Assembly (NCBI GenBank): GCA_900541965.1
Contig: UQLN01000025.1
Span: 1 to 64,000, forward strand
Reading direction: 5' to 3'
From: an uncultured Parabacteroides sp.
GTDB taxonomy: Bacteria; Bacteroidota; Bacteroidia; Bacteroidales; Tannerellaceae
Length of the DNA: 64,000 nt
Part shown: one piece after another, positions 26,646-36,026 of the stretch
How the letters are laid out: every line of letters begins with the position of its first letter
How positions within the stretch are numbered: position 1 is the stretch's first letter
Notes under the pieces: generated by a model
Told to the model about the DNA's origin: nothing
The model's database searches: none
What the model saw: only the letters and a program-made list of their open reading frames with translations
Program-made: the position numbers and the translations under genes

Positions 26646-27893
26646 ATGGACACCCGTATCGAACGGAAGTCCCGCTTTAAGAAAAAACATATATATACTC
26701 TGGGAGGAGGCATTTTTGTGATCCTTTGTCTTTTATGGTTTATCTTTCGGGATACCTCTTCTTCCATGAAAGTGGAGAAGGAGCGTATAACGATTGCCAC
26801 CGTGCAGAAGGGAGAGTTCAACGACTATATCCGTGTGATCGGCCAGGTACTTCCCGACCGTATCATCTACCTCGATGCCGTCGAGGGTGGTCGTGTGGAA
26901 GAGCGATTGATTGAGGAAGGAGCACAAGTGAAAGCCGGTGATGTCATTCTTCGCCTCAGCAACCCGCTTCTGAATATCGGCATCTTACAGAGCGAAGCCG
27001 ACTTGGCTTATCAGGAGAACGAGCTTCGTAATACCCGTATCAGCATGGAACAGGAACATCTCCGGTTGAAGCAAGACCGTATCGCCCTGAATAAGGAACT
27101 GATACAGAAAGAACGCCGATTCAAGCAATATGAACGCCTGTATAAGAAGAACCTTTTGGCTCGGGAAGATTATCTACAGGCCCGGGAAGATTATGAAGCA
27201 GCTCATGGGCAGCTTGCCGTTGTGGACGAGCGCATCAAGCAGGACGATCTTTTCCGTACCAGCCAGCTCCAGAGTCTGGATGAGAATATCCGTAACATGA
27301 AGAAGAGCCTTATTCTGGTACGCGAACGTCTGGAGAACTTAAAAGTAAAAGCGCCTGTTGCCGGGCAGTTAGGGAATCTTGAAGCCCAAATCGGGCAGTC
27401 CATCGCCCAGGGAGAACGTATCGGTCAGGTAATCACTCCCGAACTGAAAGTGGAAGCAAAGATTGACGAACATTACGTGGAACGTGTCATGCCCGGTCTT
27501 CCCGCCAGTTTCGAACGCGAGGGGAAAAGTTATGATATGGAAGTTGCGAAAGTCTATCCCGAAGTACGGGAAGGACAGTTCCGTACCGATTTGCATTTTG
27601 TTTCCGGTAGACCGGAGAATATTCGTGCCGGGCAAACCTACCACCTGAACCTGCAATTGGGTGATCCCGTGCAAGCGGTGATTATTCCACGCGGAAGTTT
27701 TTATCAGGCGAGCGGTGGAGAATATGTTTATGTGGTGGATGAAGAAGAAAAAACAGCCCGCCGCCGTCCTGTTCGTTTGGGGAGGCAGAATCCTCAGTAT
27801 TATGAGGTGGTGGAAGGTGTACAACCGGGAGAGAAGGTGATTATTTCCGGATATGACTTGTTTGGTGAGAATGAACGGTTAATTTTACGTTGA
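26646..27893 (+). CDS. HlyD/MacA-like periplasmic adaptor
   Basis: A 415-residue membrane fusion protein with one N-terminal membrane segment (residues ~20-37), a barrel-sandwich first half (VEERLIEEGAQVKAGDVILR), a long coiled-coil hairpin (~100-230), and the return lipoyl half (KVKAPVAGQLGNL). It links the inner-membrane permeases to the TolC channel. An alternative ATG lies at 26,631. The stop codon overlaps the next gene's start (TGATG). Confidence 0.9.
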   Translation: MDTRIERKSRFKKKHIYTLGGGIFVILCLLWFIFRDTSSSMKVEKERITIATVQKGEFNDYIRVIGQVLPDRIIYLDAVEGGRVEERLIEEGAQVKAGDVILRLSNPLLNIGILQSEADLAYQENELRNTRISMEQEHLRLKQDRIALNKELIQKERRFKQYERLYKKNLLAREDYLQAREDYEAAHGQLAVVDERIKQDDLFRTSQLQSLDENIRNMKKSLILVRERLENLKVKAPVAGQLGNLEAQIGQSIAQGERIGQVITPELKVEAKIDEHYVERVMPGLPASFEREGKSYDMEVAKVYPEVREGQFRTDLHFVSGRPENIRAGQTYHLNLQLGDPVQAVIIPRGSFYQASGGEYVYVVDEEEKTARRRPVRLGRQNPQYYEVVEGVQPGEKVIISGYDLFGENERLILR

Positions 27894-30298
27894 TGGAATA
27901 TTTGTCTCAGATAATCAAAAGCCAGCGGGCAAAAAAGTCTCTTTCCGCCCTGAACGTATTCGGCCTTTCTGTTTGTATCGGTGCGGCTTTGCTGATTATG
28001 CTCTATGTGCGGTTTGAGTTAAGTTTTGATTCGTTTCATGATGGCGACCGCATCTATCGTGTGGAGAGCCGCCTTTATGAAGGGGCGACCTTGACGGACA
28101 ACTGGGCGACTACCTCTTTCGGGCATGCTCCTGTCATGCACCGTGAGATTCCGGGTATCGAGCAGTATGTACGTGTGACGGCACAGGATCGTGAACAGGA
28201 GGTGACATATGGCGACCGGCAGTTTGTAGAGGAGCGTTATTGCTATACGGAACCCGCCTTCTTCGACCTTTTCAATTTCCCCATTCTTAAAGGAGAGAAA
28301 AACGGGCAGTTGGTACGTCCGAATACCGTAGTGATTACCGAAAGCGCAGCACGTCGGTACTTTGCCGGCGACGAGCCAGTCGGTAAGGTTTTGACATTCC
28401 GTACTTCTTCGTCCGAACAATATTTCGAAGTGACGGGTGTGATTGCCGATATGCCATATAACTCGCATCTGCACTATGATTTTCTCCTGTCTTATTCTTC
28501 TATACCGGAGGCACGGCGTGATATCTGGTATATTCATGGTGTTTATACATATGTCCGGCTTGAACCGGGAAAGAAACCTGCAAGTATCGAGAAGGCTTTT
28601 CATTCCATATCCGGAAAATATAAAACAGCGGCATTGAAACATAAAGACTGGAAGGTCGAGTTGATTCCCTTGCGGGATATTCATCTGACTCCCCGTAAAT
28701 CTTATGAGAAAGAAGGGAAGGGCAGTCGTATGGCTGTTCGTATCCTTTCAGTGATGGTTGTTGCACTTTTGCTGATTGGCTGGGTGAATGCGTTGAACCT
28801 GACAATAGCCCGTTATCTGGAACGTGGCAGGGAGTTTGGTCTTCGCAAGGCATTCGGGGCTTCCCGTCAACAGGTAATTATACAAGGTCTACTGGAAGCC
28901 GGGCTGTTGAATTTGGTGGCTTTGATATTGGCACTCGGATGGGTTGAGGTATTGCTGCCTCTGGCTTGTAGTTGGGCAGGGCAGGATTTTGTTGCCGGTG
29001 CTTTTGGTTCGTTTGGATTCTGGGGAATAACAGCAGGGATATTTATGTGCGGGACTCTGTTTACCGGATTGTATCCGTCGTTTTTGCTGACTTGTATCCG
29101 TCCTTCGGATATCATGCGTGGAAAGTTGCTGCATAGCCGTAAGGGGAACAGGATACGGAAGGTATTGATTGTAGCCCAGTTTATCGCTTCTTTTATTTTG
29201 GTTTCCGGGACGTTTGTTGTGATAGGGCAGGTTCGTTATATGCAGCAGGAGACTTCTTCCGCTTTATTGAATAGGGTTCTGGTAGTGAAGTATCCTTCTT
29301 TTACGGATAATATGTCTGTCCGGATGGAGAGTTTCAAGAAACGGTTGGAGCAGGAGCCTTTTATCAGCCGTGTCTCCGTTTCCGGTGCCGTGCCGGGAGT
29401 CGAGGTAGCCAATTACTTTACAAACCGTCCTTATGGCAGCGATCTTTCCGAAGTGAAATTAGTACAGATGTTCGCAGTCGATTATGATTATCTGCCCCTG
29501 TATTCGCCGGAAATACGTTGTGGCCGGGTCTTCTCCGAAGCATATGGTGACGAGTTGAATAAGGTTGTTTTGAATGAAGAGGCCGTACGTCTGCTCGGCT
29601 ATCCTTCACCGGAAGATGCTTTGGGCAAGCAGTTGGCTATGGAGGTATTGGAAGAACCGCTCGAAGTAGTCGGGGTTGTGAAGAATTATCATCAGCAGTC
29701 GCTTGCGGAACCTTACAAACCCATCCTCTTTTTTCTAAAAGAACGGGTTCCGCTTATTGCTACTCCTTATATCTCCGTCAGGATGGACGGTTCCGTTAAT
29801 GCAGCACGGCTTGCAGAGGTAGAACAGATATACCGGACTTATTTTCCATCCGCTCTTTTCTCATATTTTTATCTGGATGATTATAATAACAATTTGTATA
29901 AATCGGATCGCAACTTCGGCTGGATTTTTGCCAGTGCCGCGTTATTGGCTGTCTTTGTCGCTTGCCTGGGATTATGGGTTGTGACGCTCTTCTCTACACT
30001 TTCCCGGGTGAAAGAAGTTGGGATACGCAAGGTGCTGGGAGCCGGAAAAGTGAATCTTTTTATCGTCTTGACACGTGAGCTACTGCTTCTTACGGTACTG
30101 GCAACTGTATTGGGAATGCCTGTTTCCATGTTTTTAATGAATGGATGGCTTGAAAGCTATGCCTTTCATATAGTACTGCCCTGGTGGGTATATGCCGTTG
30201 CATTTGTATTGTTGGTTTTTATAGCTTTTCTGACGGTAGTCCGTCAGGTGTGGCGGGTTGTACGGCTGAAACCGATGCGTATTCTCAGGAATGAATAA
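27893..30298 (+). CDS. MacB-like ABC transporter permease 1 (FtsX fold)
   Basis: An 801-residue permease with the MacB/FtsX layout in duplicate: a first membrane segment (~20-40), a MacB periplasmic core domain, three membrane segments (~280-400), a second periplasmic core and three C-terminal segments. The EFGLRKAFGASR and EVGIRKVLGAGK coupling-helix motifs after each half contact the ATPase. ATG at 27,893 overlaps the adaptor stop, preferred over a TTG one codon earlier. It is a paralogue of the permease at 31,022; the two probably form a heterodimer on one ATPase. Confidence 0.88.
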   Translation: MEYLSQIIKSQRAKKSLSALNVFGLSVCIGAALLIMLYVRFELSFDSFHDGDRIYRVESRLYEGATLTDNWATTSFGHAPVMHREIPGIEQYVRVTAQDREQEVTYGDRQFVEERYCYTEPAFFDLFNFPILKGEKNGQLVRPNTVVITESAARRYFAGDEPVGKVLTFRTSSSEQYFEVTGVIADMPYNSHLHYDFLLSYSSIPEARRDIWYIHGVYTYVRLEPGKKPASIEKAFHSISGKYKTAALKHKDWKVELIPLRDIHLTPRKSYEKEGKGSRMAVRILSVMVVALLLIGWVNALNLTIARYLERGREFGLRKAFGASRQQVIIQGLLEAGLLNLVALILALGWVEVLLPLACSWAGQDFVAGAFGSFGFWGITAGIFMCGTLFTGLYPSFLLTCIRPSDIMRGKLLHSRKGNRIRKVLIVAQFIASFILVSGTFVVIGQVRYMQQETSSALLNRVLVVKYPSFTDNMSVRMESFKKRLEQEPFISRVSVSGAVPGVEVANYFTNRPYGSDLSEVKLVQMFAVDYDYLPLYSPEIRCGRVFSEAYGDELNKVVLNEEAVRLLGYPSPEDALGKQLAMEVLEEPLEVVGVVKNYHQQSLAEPYKPILFFLKERVPLIATPYISVRMDGSVNAARLAEVEQIYRTYFPSALFSYFYLDDYNNNLYKSDRNFGWIFASAALLAVFVACLGLWVVTLFSTLSRVKEVGIRKVLGAGKVNLFIVLTRELLLLTVLATVLGMPVSMFLMNGWLESYAFHIVLPWWVYAVAFVLLVFIAFLTVVRQVWRVVRLKPMRILRNE

Positions 30299-30314
30299 TT
30301 TAAACAAGTATAGT

Positions 30315-31010
30315 ATGATTAAAACAGAGAATCTCTCTATGGTCTTCACAACGGAAGATGTGCAGACAAAAGCATTGAATGAAGTAAACCTCGAAATCGG
30401 GCAAGGTGAGTTTGTCGCTATTATGGGACCTTCGGGTTGTGGGAAGTCTACTTTACTGAATATTCTGGGAACACTCGATTCCCCAACATCCGGAAAATAT
30501 TTTTTTGGAGAGAAAGAGATAAACAAGATGAGCGAAAGCCAGCTTACTTCTTTCCGTAAAGGGAATATCGGCTTTGTGTTTCAGAGCTTCAACTTGATAG
30601 ATGAGCTGACGGTGTATGAAAATGTGGAGCTTCCGTTAGTCTATCTGAATAGTAGGGCATCGGAAAGAAAGAAGAAGGTAATGGAGGTATTGGAGCGGAT
30701 GAATATCGCCCATCGTGCCGGGCATTTCCCACAACAATTATCCGGTGGACAACAGCAACGTGTGGCGATAGCCCGTGCAGTGGTGACAGACTGCCCGTTA
30801 ATACTGGCGGATGAACCTACCGGAAACCTGGATTCGACAAACGGAGTCGAGGTAATGGAGCTATTACGGGAACTGAACAAGCAGGGGACTACGATTGTCA
30901 TTGTCACACATTCCGAACGGGATGCTTCTTACGCTCACCGGGTTATTCATTTGCTGGACGGGCAGATTGTATCGGATGGGCAAACGGCAGATACGGCTAA
31001 GCATATATAA
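30315..31010 (+). CDS. MacB/LolD-type ABC transporter ATPase
   Basis: A 231-residue ATPase: Walker A GPSGCGKST, Q-loop GFVFQSFNLID, signature LSGGQQQRVAIARA, Walker B LILADEPTGNLD and H-loop VTHSE. It powers the two flanking FtsX-type permeases in a MacAB-like mechanotransmission pump, for export of a peptide, lipid or toxic compound. The ATG at 30,315 starts at the usual MIKTENLS and is preferred over one at 30,291, which would overlap the permease gene. Confidence 0.93.
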   Translation: MIKTENLSMVFTTEDVQTKALNEVNLEIGQGEFVAIMGPSGCGKSTLLNILGTLDSPTSGKYFFGEKEINKMSESQLTSFRKGNIGFVFQSFNLIDELTVYENVELPLVYLNSRASERKKKVMEVLERMNIAHRAGHFPQQLSGGQQQRVAIARAVVTDCPLILADEPTGNLDSTNGVEVMELLRELNKQGTTIVIVTHSERDASYAHRVIHLLDGQIVSDGQTADTAKHI

Positions 31011-31021
31011 TAAAATGTGAT

Positions 31022-33448
31022 ATGATGATTATATCGAATTATTGGAATAGCGCCTGGCGCAGCCTTACGAAGAAAAAGGGCTTTAGCGCTATTAATATAA
31101 CCGGGTTGGCTATCGGTATGGCAGCCGCTTTGCTGATACTTACCTATGTGGCTTTTGAATATAGCTACGACAATATGCACCGTAACCAGGACCGTATTTT
31201 CCGTGTGGAAGCCCGTTTCTATGAGAATGGGGAACTGACGGACGATTGGGCGAGCAGTTCGGCGGGGTATGTTCCGGCTATGAAGCGGAATATGGCCGGG
31301 ATAGAAGATGTCACGCGTGTAGGCAGCCAGTATTATCCGGAACAGATAGTCAAGTACAACGAGTTGCTTTACCGCGAGACCGGCATCGGATATGCGGAAG
31401 CGAACTTCTTTAACTTCTTTGACTTCAAATTATTGAAAGGGGATAAGAATACCTGTCTGGAAGGACCGAATAAAGTCGTGATTACCGAACGCATTGCCCG
31501 GAAATATTTTAAGGGAGAGAATCCGATGGGTAAAATCCTGATATTCCGTAGTAATATAGGGGAGGAGGCTTGCGAGGTAAGCGGTATTATGGAAGACATG
31601 CCGGTCAATTCGCATACCCGTTACAGTATGTTGATTTCTTATAAGACGTTACCTGAATGGATGGACGAATACTGGTATCGTCATGAAGTTTATTCGTATG
31701 TCCTGCTGAAATCTGCAAATCTGAAGAAACAGGTGGAAGATGCTTTCCCTGAAATGGCGGAGAAGTATAAAACGGATGAGGCTTTAAAAAATAAGACTTG
31801 GGCGGTACAACTTGTCAACCTGCGGGATATTCATTTAAACCGGCAGAAGTCTTATGAGCCGGAGATAAAAGGAAACAGTTCCTCTTTATTGGTATTGATT
31901 TGTACGGCTCTTGCTATTTTGTGCATAGCCTGGATTAATTATATCAATATGACGGTGGCCCGGTCGATGGAGCGTGCCAGGGAAATCGGCATACGCCGTG
32001 CATCCGGAGCCAGCCGCAGGCAGATTGTCTCTCAATTCTTGTTTGAAGCGCTGGTGACGAATGGGATAGCTTTTATCCTCGCCCTCGGTATTATGGAGGC
32101 TTTAATGCCCGCTTTCAATAATCTGACGGGACGCGATTTGAGTTTCTCCGTTTGGATAACGACTCCATTGGGTTGGCTGTTGCTGCTTGTGTTTGCCATC
32201 GGTGTATTCCTTTCCGGCTTTTATCCGGCGATGGTTTTGTCCGGCATCCGTCCGCTAAAGATGCTGAAGGGGAAGTTTACACATACCCGGAGTGCAACGA
32301 TTACCCGCAAGGTATTGGTGGTATTGCAATATACGGCCTCGTTGACATTACTTTGCGGTACCTTGATTGTATATGCCCAATTGCAGTATATGCGGAACGC
32401 TTCTCTTGGGGTGCGGACAGACCAGACGTTGGTATTGAAATTTCCGGCGAAATGTGAAGGGCTGGAAACCAAATTGGAAGCGATGAAGAAGGAAATCGCT
32501 TTGTTGCCTTCAGTAAAAGCTGTAACGGTTTCCGGAGCAGTGCCGGGTACGGAGGTGACGGATTTCCTTTCGATTGTCCGCGAGAATGATGTTACCAAGC
32601 AAACCCGTCTACTGGAAATGCTTAATTGTGATCCTTATTTCCTGGATGCGTATGACCTGAAGTTTGTGGCAGGCCGTGGCTTCTCGGAAGATTTCGGCGG
32701 GGATGTTTATAATATCGTTTTAAATGAGGCGGCAGTCCGTACATTGGGTTTCGAATCGCCGGAGAAGGCATTGGGCGAACGGTTGTCTGTGGAGACGGTA
32801 GACCAGCCTATGCAGATTATCGGGGTTGTGAAAAACTATCATCAGCAATCCCTGAATAAAGATTATACCCCCATTCTGTTTGCTTTACATGATAAGCTAA
32901 GCTGGATGAAACAACGTTATATCTCTGTGGTGATGGAGGATGCTAATCCGCGCGAATTAACGAAACAGGTGGAGACGGTCTGGAACCGTTATTTCCCGGA
33001 TTCCAGCTACGATTATTTCTTCCTCGACCAGTTTTTCGACCAACAATACCGGCAGGATGAAGTTTTCGGTTTGATTGTCGCCCTGTTCGCCATCCTTGCT
33101 ATTTTTATTTCCTGTATGGGGCTCTGGGTGCTTGTGATGTTCTCCTGTTCTACCCGCATTCGTGAGATGGGTATCCGTAAGGTATTAGGAGCCTCCAAAA
33201 TGCAATTGTTCTGTGAATTGGGGCGCGAATTCTTTGTATTGATAGGCATCGCTATTGTAATCGCCCTGCCCCTTTCGTGGTGGATTATGAACGGATGGCT
33301 CAGTTACTATTCTTTCCGTACCGACTGGAAAATATGGTTCTTTATTGTTCCGGTAGTTTTATTGTGTGTGATTTCTCTACTGACTATCGCCTGGCAAACC
33401 GCCAAGACTATTTTCAGTAAACCGGCACGGTCGCTACGGTACGAATAA
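31022..33448 (+). CDS. MacB-like ABC transporter permease 2 (FtsX fold)
   Basis: An 808-residue permease with the same double-MacB architecture as permease 1: AIGMAAALLILTYV in the first membrane segment, REIGIRRASGAS and REMGIRKVLGAS coupling helices and seven to eight membrane segments. Conserved blocks such as VSGAVPGTEV and VVKNYHQQSL are shared with permease 1 (VSGAVPGVEV, VVKNYHQQSL), showing a tandem duplication. Last gene of the operon and followed by a hairpin. Confidence 0.88.
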   Translation: MMIISNYWNSAWRSLTKKKGFSAINITGLAIGMAAALLILTYVAFEYSYDNMHRNQDRIFRVEARFYENGELTDDWASSSAGYVPAMKRNMAGIEDVTRVGSQYYPEQIVKYNELLYRETGIGYAEANFFNFFDFKLLKGDKNTCLEGPNKVVITERIARKYFKGENPMGKILIFRSNIGEEACEVSGIMEDMPVNSHTRYSMLISYKTLPEWMDEYWYRHEVYSYVLLKSANLKKQVEDAFPEMAEKYKTDEALKNKTWAVQLVNLRDIHLNRQKSYEPEIKGNSSSLLVLICTALAILCIAWINYINMTVARSMERAREIGIRRASGASRRQIVSQFLFEALVTNGIAFILALGIMEALMPAFNNLTGRDLSFSVWITTPLGWLLLLVFAIGVFLSGFYPAMVLSGIRPLKMLKGKFTHTRSATITRKVLVVLQYTASLTLLCGTLIVYAQLQYMRNASLGVRTDQTLVLKFPAKCEGLETKLEAMKKEIALLPSVKAVTVSGAVPGTEVTDFLSIVRENDVTKQTRLLEMLNCDPYFLDAYDLKFVAGRGFSEDFGGDVYNIVLNEAAVRTLGFESPEKALGERLSVETVDQPMQIIGVVKNYHQQSLNKDYTPILFALHDKLSWMKQRYISVVMEDANPRELTKQVETVWNRYFPDSSYDYFFLDQFFDQQYRQDEVFGLIVALFAILAIFISCMGLWVLVMFSCSTRIREMGIRKVLGASKMQLFCELGREFFVLIGIAIVIALPLSWWIMNGWLSYYSFRTDWKIWFFIVPVVLLCVISLLTIAWQTAKTIFSKPARSLRYE

Positions 33449-33500
33449 TTAAGGGGATATGTCAAAACGATTTTGAAACTTTCTTTTAGGCACAGATTCC

Positions 33501-33542
33501 ACGGATTTCACGGTTCTTGTAGACTGAGACCGTGGAATCCGT
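33501..33542 (+). terminator. Terminator-like hairpin after the export operon
   Basis: ACGGATTTCACGGT (33,501-33,514) pairs with ACCGTGGAATCCGT (33,529-33,542) with one G-U type pair. It is followed by an AT-rich ACTTAAAATTTTG stretch. It lies 52 bp after the permease stop and between converging genes. Confidence 0.55.
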
Positions 33543-33593
33543 ACTTAAAATTTTGTCATAATGTAAGCCGTTATATACTTTCGCCACACCCTC

Positions 33594-34001
33594 TTATTCT
33601 ATTGGAGCGAATGGTAATTCGGTATCTTTCCGGTAGCCTGTACCGTTGAATGTCGCGATAAGTTCCCCTGCTTCGTTTGTTATTTGTACTTCACAGTTGG
33701 CAAGGCGTTTATGGCTGAAAGCCTCGCGGGCTTCGGCATACAGGTAGCCTTTGCTCTCTGCTTTAAAGAAATTGATGTTGGAAGTGATGGATAAAGTCAG
33801 CCGTGCGTGGCTGTTGGTTGCAGCAGCAAAAGCAAGGTCTGCCAATGTGAAGATTGCACCGCCCTGGCAAACACCGCCCCCGTTCAGGTGCTCCGGTTTG
33901 ATTTCCATACGGGCTTTTGCATATCCGTTGCCGATTTCCAGCAATTCTACGCCTGCCAATAACGCGAATTTGTCGCCTTGAAGAAATTCATGAATAGTCA
34001 T
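33594..34001 (-). CDS. PaaI-family hotdog thioesterase
   Basis: A 135-residue hotdog-fold acyl-CoA thioesterase. The signature HLNGGGVCQGGAIFTLADLA (residues ~39-58) contains the catalytic-region Asn-Gly-Gly and the acidic Asp of the central helix. It probably hydrolyses acyl or phenylacyl thioesters in the cytoplasm, with substrate unknown. It is followed on the same strand by nothing and preceded by the dyad repeat; cysS lies 100 bp upstream. Confidence 0.88.
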   Translation of the reverse strand: MTIHEFLQGDKFALLAGVELLEIGNGYAKARMEIKPEHLNGGGVCQGGAIFTLADLAFAAATNSHARLTLSITSNINFFKAESKGYLYAEAREAFSHKRLANCEVQITNEAGELIATFNGTGYRKDTELPFAPIE

Positions 34002-34024
34002 CGTAGTTATTTGTTATAAATAAA

Positions 34025-34083
34025 CCATAGTTATGATTTTCCCAATTCATACTTATGATTTCGGAAAATGATAACTATGGTTT
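34025..34083. repeat. 59-bp dispersed dyad repeat, copy 2
   Basis: Same three-unit arrangement as at 11,713: CCATAGTTATGA at the left, ATTCATACTTATGAT in the middle and GATAACTATGGTT at the right, with equal spacing. The outer units are inverted and can form a long hairpin. It lies between the cysS stop and the thioesterase start. Confidence 0.7.
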
Positions 34084-34101
34084 GCTTTTTTGGATATGAA
34101 C

Positions 34102-35580
34102 TTATTTACTTAATTTCCATTCTGCCCCATCCTTCGTATCCTTGATTTCGAAACCGAGAGCTGTCAGTTCGTTGCGGATTTTATCGGAGGTAGCCCAGTC
34201 CTTGTTGGCTTTTGCCTGCTGGCGAATAGTCAATAATAAATCCATCGCTTTACCGAAGGTTTCGTAATTGTTTCCACCTGCGGATGCTGCTTCGTCTTTC
34301 ATTCCGAGGATATCGAAGATGAATGTATGGAATACATCCTGCAGTTCTTTCAGGTCTTCGGCAGAGAGAGTGCCTTTTCCGTCCTTTACCGTGTTGATTG
34401 CACGTGCCGCATCAAACAGATGGGCAATAACAATCGGCGAATTCAGGTCGTCGTTCATGGCATCGTAGCATTTGCGGCGCAGGTCTTTAACCTCGACTGT
34501 CGAAGCATCGGATGCTTTCAGCTTCATCAGATGGGAATAAGCATCCAATAAACGTTCCAGTCCTTTTTCTGCGGCCTGCAATGCCTCATTACTGAAATCG
34601 ACCGTACTGCGGTAATGCGCCTGAAGAATAAAGAAACGGATAGTCATCGGCGAATATGCCTGATGCAACAGTTTGTTGCTGCCGGAGAAGAACTCTTCGA
34701 GTGTGATGAAATTCCCCAAAGATTTACCCATCTTTTGCCCGTTGATGGTAATCATATTGTTGTGCATCCAGTAATGAACCATATCGTCGCCCTGTGAAGC
34801 CACTGCCTGTGCAATCTCGCATTCATGGTGCGGGAAAATCAGGTCCATGCCGCCGCCGTGTATATCGAAATGTTCGCCCAGATATTTCTTGCCCATAGCC
34901 GTACATTCGCAGTGCCAGCCGGGGAAACCGTCGCTCCAGGGTGAAGGCCAGCGCATGATATGTTCCGGTTGTGCGCATTTCCAAAGAGCGAAATCTATCG
35001 GGTTGCGCTTTTCATCCTGTCCGTCCAGACTACGGGTCGTATTCAGCATATCGTCGATATTACGTCCTGAAAGTACCCCGTAATTATGGTCTTTGTTGTA
35101 TTTCTCTACATCGAAATATACAGAGCCTTCGCTTTCGTAAGCGTAGCCGTTGTCCAGTATTTTTTTTACCAGTTCGATTTGTTCGATGATATGACCGGAA
35201 GCGTGCGGTTCGATGCTGGGAGGAAGTACGTTCAGTGCTTCCATCGCATGATGGTAACGGTTCAGGTAATATTGTACCACTTCCATCGGTTCCAACTGTT
35301 CCAGACGTGCTTTCTTGGCGATTTTGTCTTCGCCGGCATCGGCATCGTGTTCCAGGTGTCCGACATCGGTTATGTTGCGTACATAGCGTACTTTATATCC
35401 TATATGCGTAAGATAACGGAACAGCAGGTCGAATGTGATTGCCGGACGCGCATGTCCCAAATGAGCGTCGCCATAAACGGTAGGACCACATACATACATA
35501 CCCACATGCGGTTCGTGCAGCGGGATGAACTGTTCCTTTTTTCTTGTGAGTGTGTTGTAAATACTTAATGGATGTTCCAT
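34102..35580 (-). CDS. cysS: Cysteinyl-tRNA synthetase
   Basis: A 492-residue class I aminoacyl-tRNA synthetase that charges tRNA-Cys. MYVCGPTVYG carries the first zinc Cys, AHLGHARPAI the HIGH motif, WHCECTAMG and FPHHECE the other zinc ligands, and QKMGKSLGN the KMSKS equivalent (KMGKS). Full length with a normal C-terminal anticodon-binding helical region. It has its own promoter at 35,603-35,633. Confidence 0.98.
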   Translation of the reverse strand: MEHPLSIYNTLTRKKEQFIPLHEPHVGMYVCGPTVYGDAHLGHARPAITFDLLFRYLTHIGYKVRYVRNITDVGHLEHDADAGEDKIAKKARLEQLEPMEVVQYYLNRYHHAMEALNVLPPSIEPHASGHIIEQIELVKKILDNGYAYESEGSVYFDVEKYNKDHNYGVLSGRNIDDMLNTTRSLDGQDEKRNPIDFALWKCAQPEHIMRWPSPWSDGFPGWHCECTAMGKKYLGEHFDIHGGGMDLIFPHHECEIAQAVASQGDDMVHYWMHNNMITINGQKMGKSLGNFITLEEFFSGSNKLLHQAYSPMTIRFFILQAHYRSTVDFSNEALQAAEKGLERLLDAYSHLMKLKASDASTVEVKDLRRKCYDAMNDDLNSPIVIAHLFDAARAINTVKDGKGTLSAEDLKELQDVFHTFIFDILGMKDEAASAGGNNYETFGKAMDLLLTIRQQAKANKDWATSDKIRNELTALGFEIKDTKDGAEWKLSK

Positions 35581-35602
35581 ATCTATCTAATTTTAAGAGG
35601 GA

Positions 35603-35633
35603 CAAATATAGGAATAATCTTAGCCTTTGCCAA
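35603..35633 (-). promoter_or_regulatory. cysS promoter
   Basis: On the minus strand TTG (35,631-35,633) is followed after 20 bases by TATATTTG (35,603-35,610), a textbook Bacteroidetes -33/-7 pair, 23 bp before the start codon. Confidence 0.7.
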
Positions 35634-35686
35634 CGGGAGGGAGAGGTATTAATGTAAGTTTCATCTATAACTATTTTGCGGGAGGT

Positions 35687-35801
35687 GTGTCGGTGCCTAA
35701 TCTGAAGGTGTGTCAGTGCCTAATCCGACGTGCCTTCAGAGCCTCGTCTGACACGGTTTCAGTGTACCGTCTGACATCGCTTCAGATTAGGCTCTGACAT
35801 G
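35687..35801. repeat. Second array of 23-bp mini-hairpin repeats
   Basis: Five units start at 35,687, 35,710, 35,733, 35,756 and 35,779. They share TCRG...C(T/C)GA arms: TCAG in the first half and CTGA in the second, with 7-8 bases between. Units 1 and 2 share GTGCCTAATC, unit 5 carries its reverse complement GATTAGGC, so the ends of the array also pair with each other. Same 23-bp period and mini-hairpin design as at 1-92. The array lies between cysS and the GH110 gene. Confidence 0.7.
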
Positions 35802-35904
35802 GCTCCCTCCAAATAATTTGAGAATATTGGGAAAACAGCCTGACTTGATTTAAGATGCATACGAATCAACAAATTATATATAACGTATGATTTTATCAAT
35901 AGTT

Positions 35905-35965
35905 TTATACCCTTTAGGGTGTAAAATCAGTTATCCCATTATTATTTATACCTTATCGGGTGTAA
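35905..35965 (+). promoter_or_regulatory. Two copies of a dyad operator before the GH110 gene
   Basis: TTATACCCTTTAGGGTGTAA (35,905-35,924) and TTATACCTTATCGGGTGTAA (35,946-35,965) match at 16-17 of 20 positions and are 41 bp apart, about four helix turns. Both have an ACCnnnnnGGGT dyad. They lie 62-122 bp before the GH110 start, as would suit sites for a dimeric regulator. Confidence 0.55.
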
Positions 35966-36026
35966 GTATTAGTTTTGTTTTGTTATTTTGCAATCCGATT
36001 TGTATCAATCAATTAAACGTATACGT

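Noticed and set aside
33449..33593. Small ORFs after the MacB operon
   Set aside because: The space holds a hairpin and AT-rich sequence with no start of note.
35687..35801. CRISPR array or riboswitch of cysS
   Set aside because: No spacers are seen. The array lies 76 bp and more upstream of the cysS promoter, so it is not part of the cysS leader.
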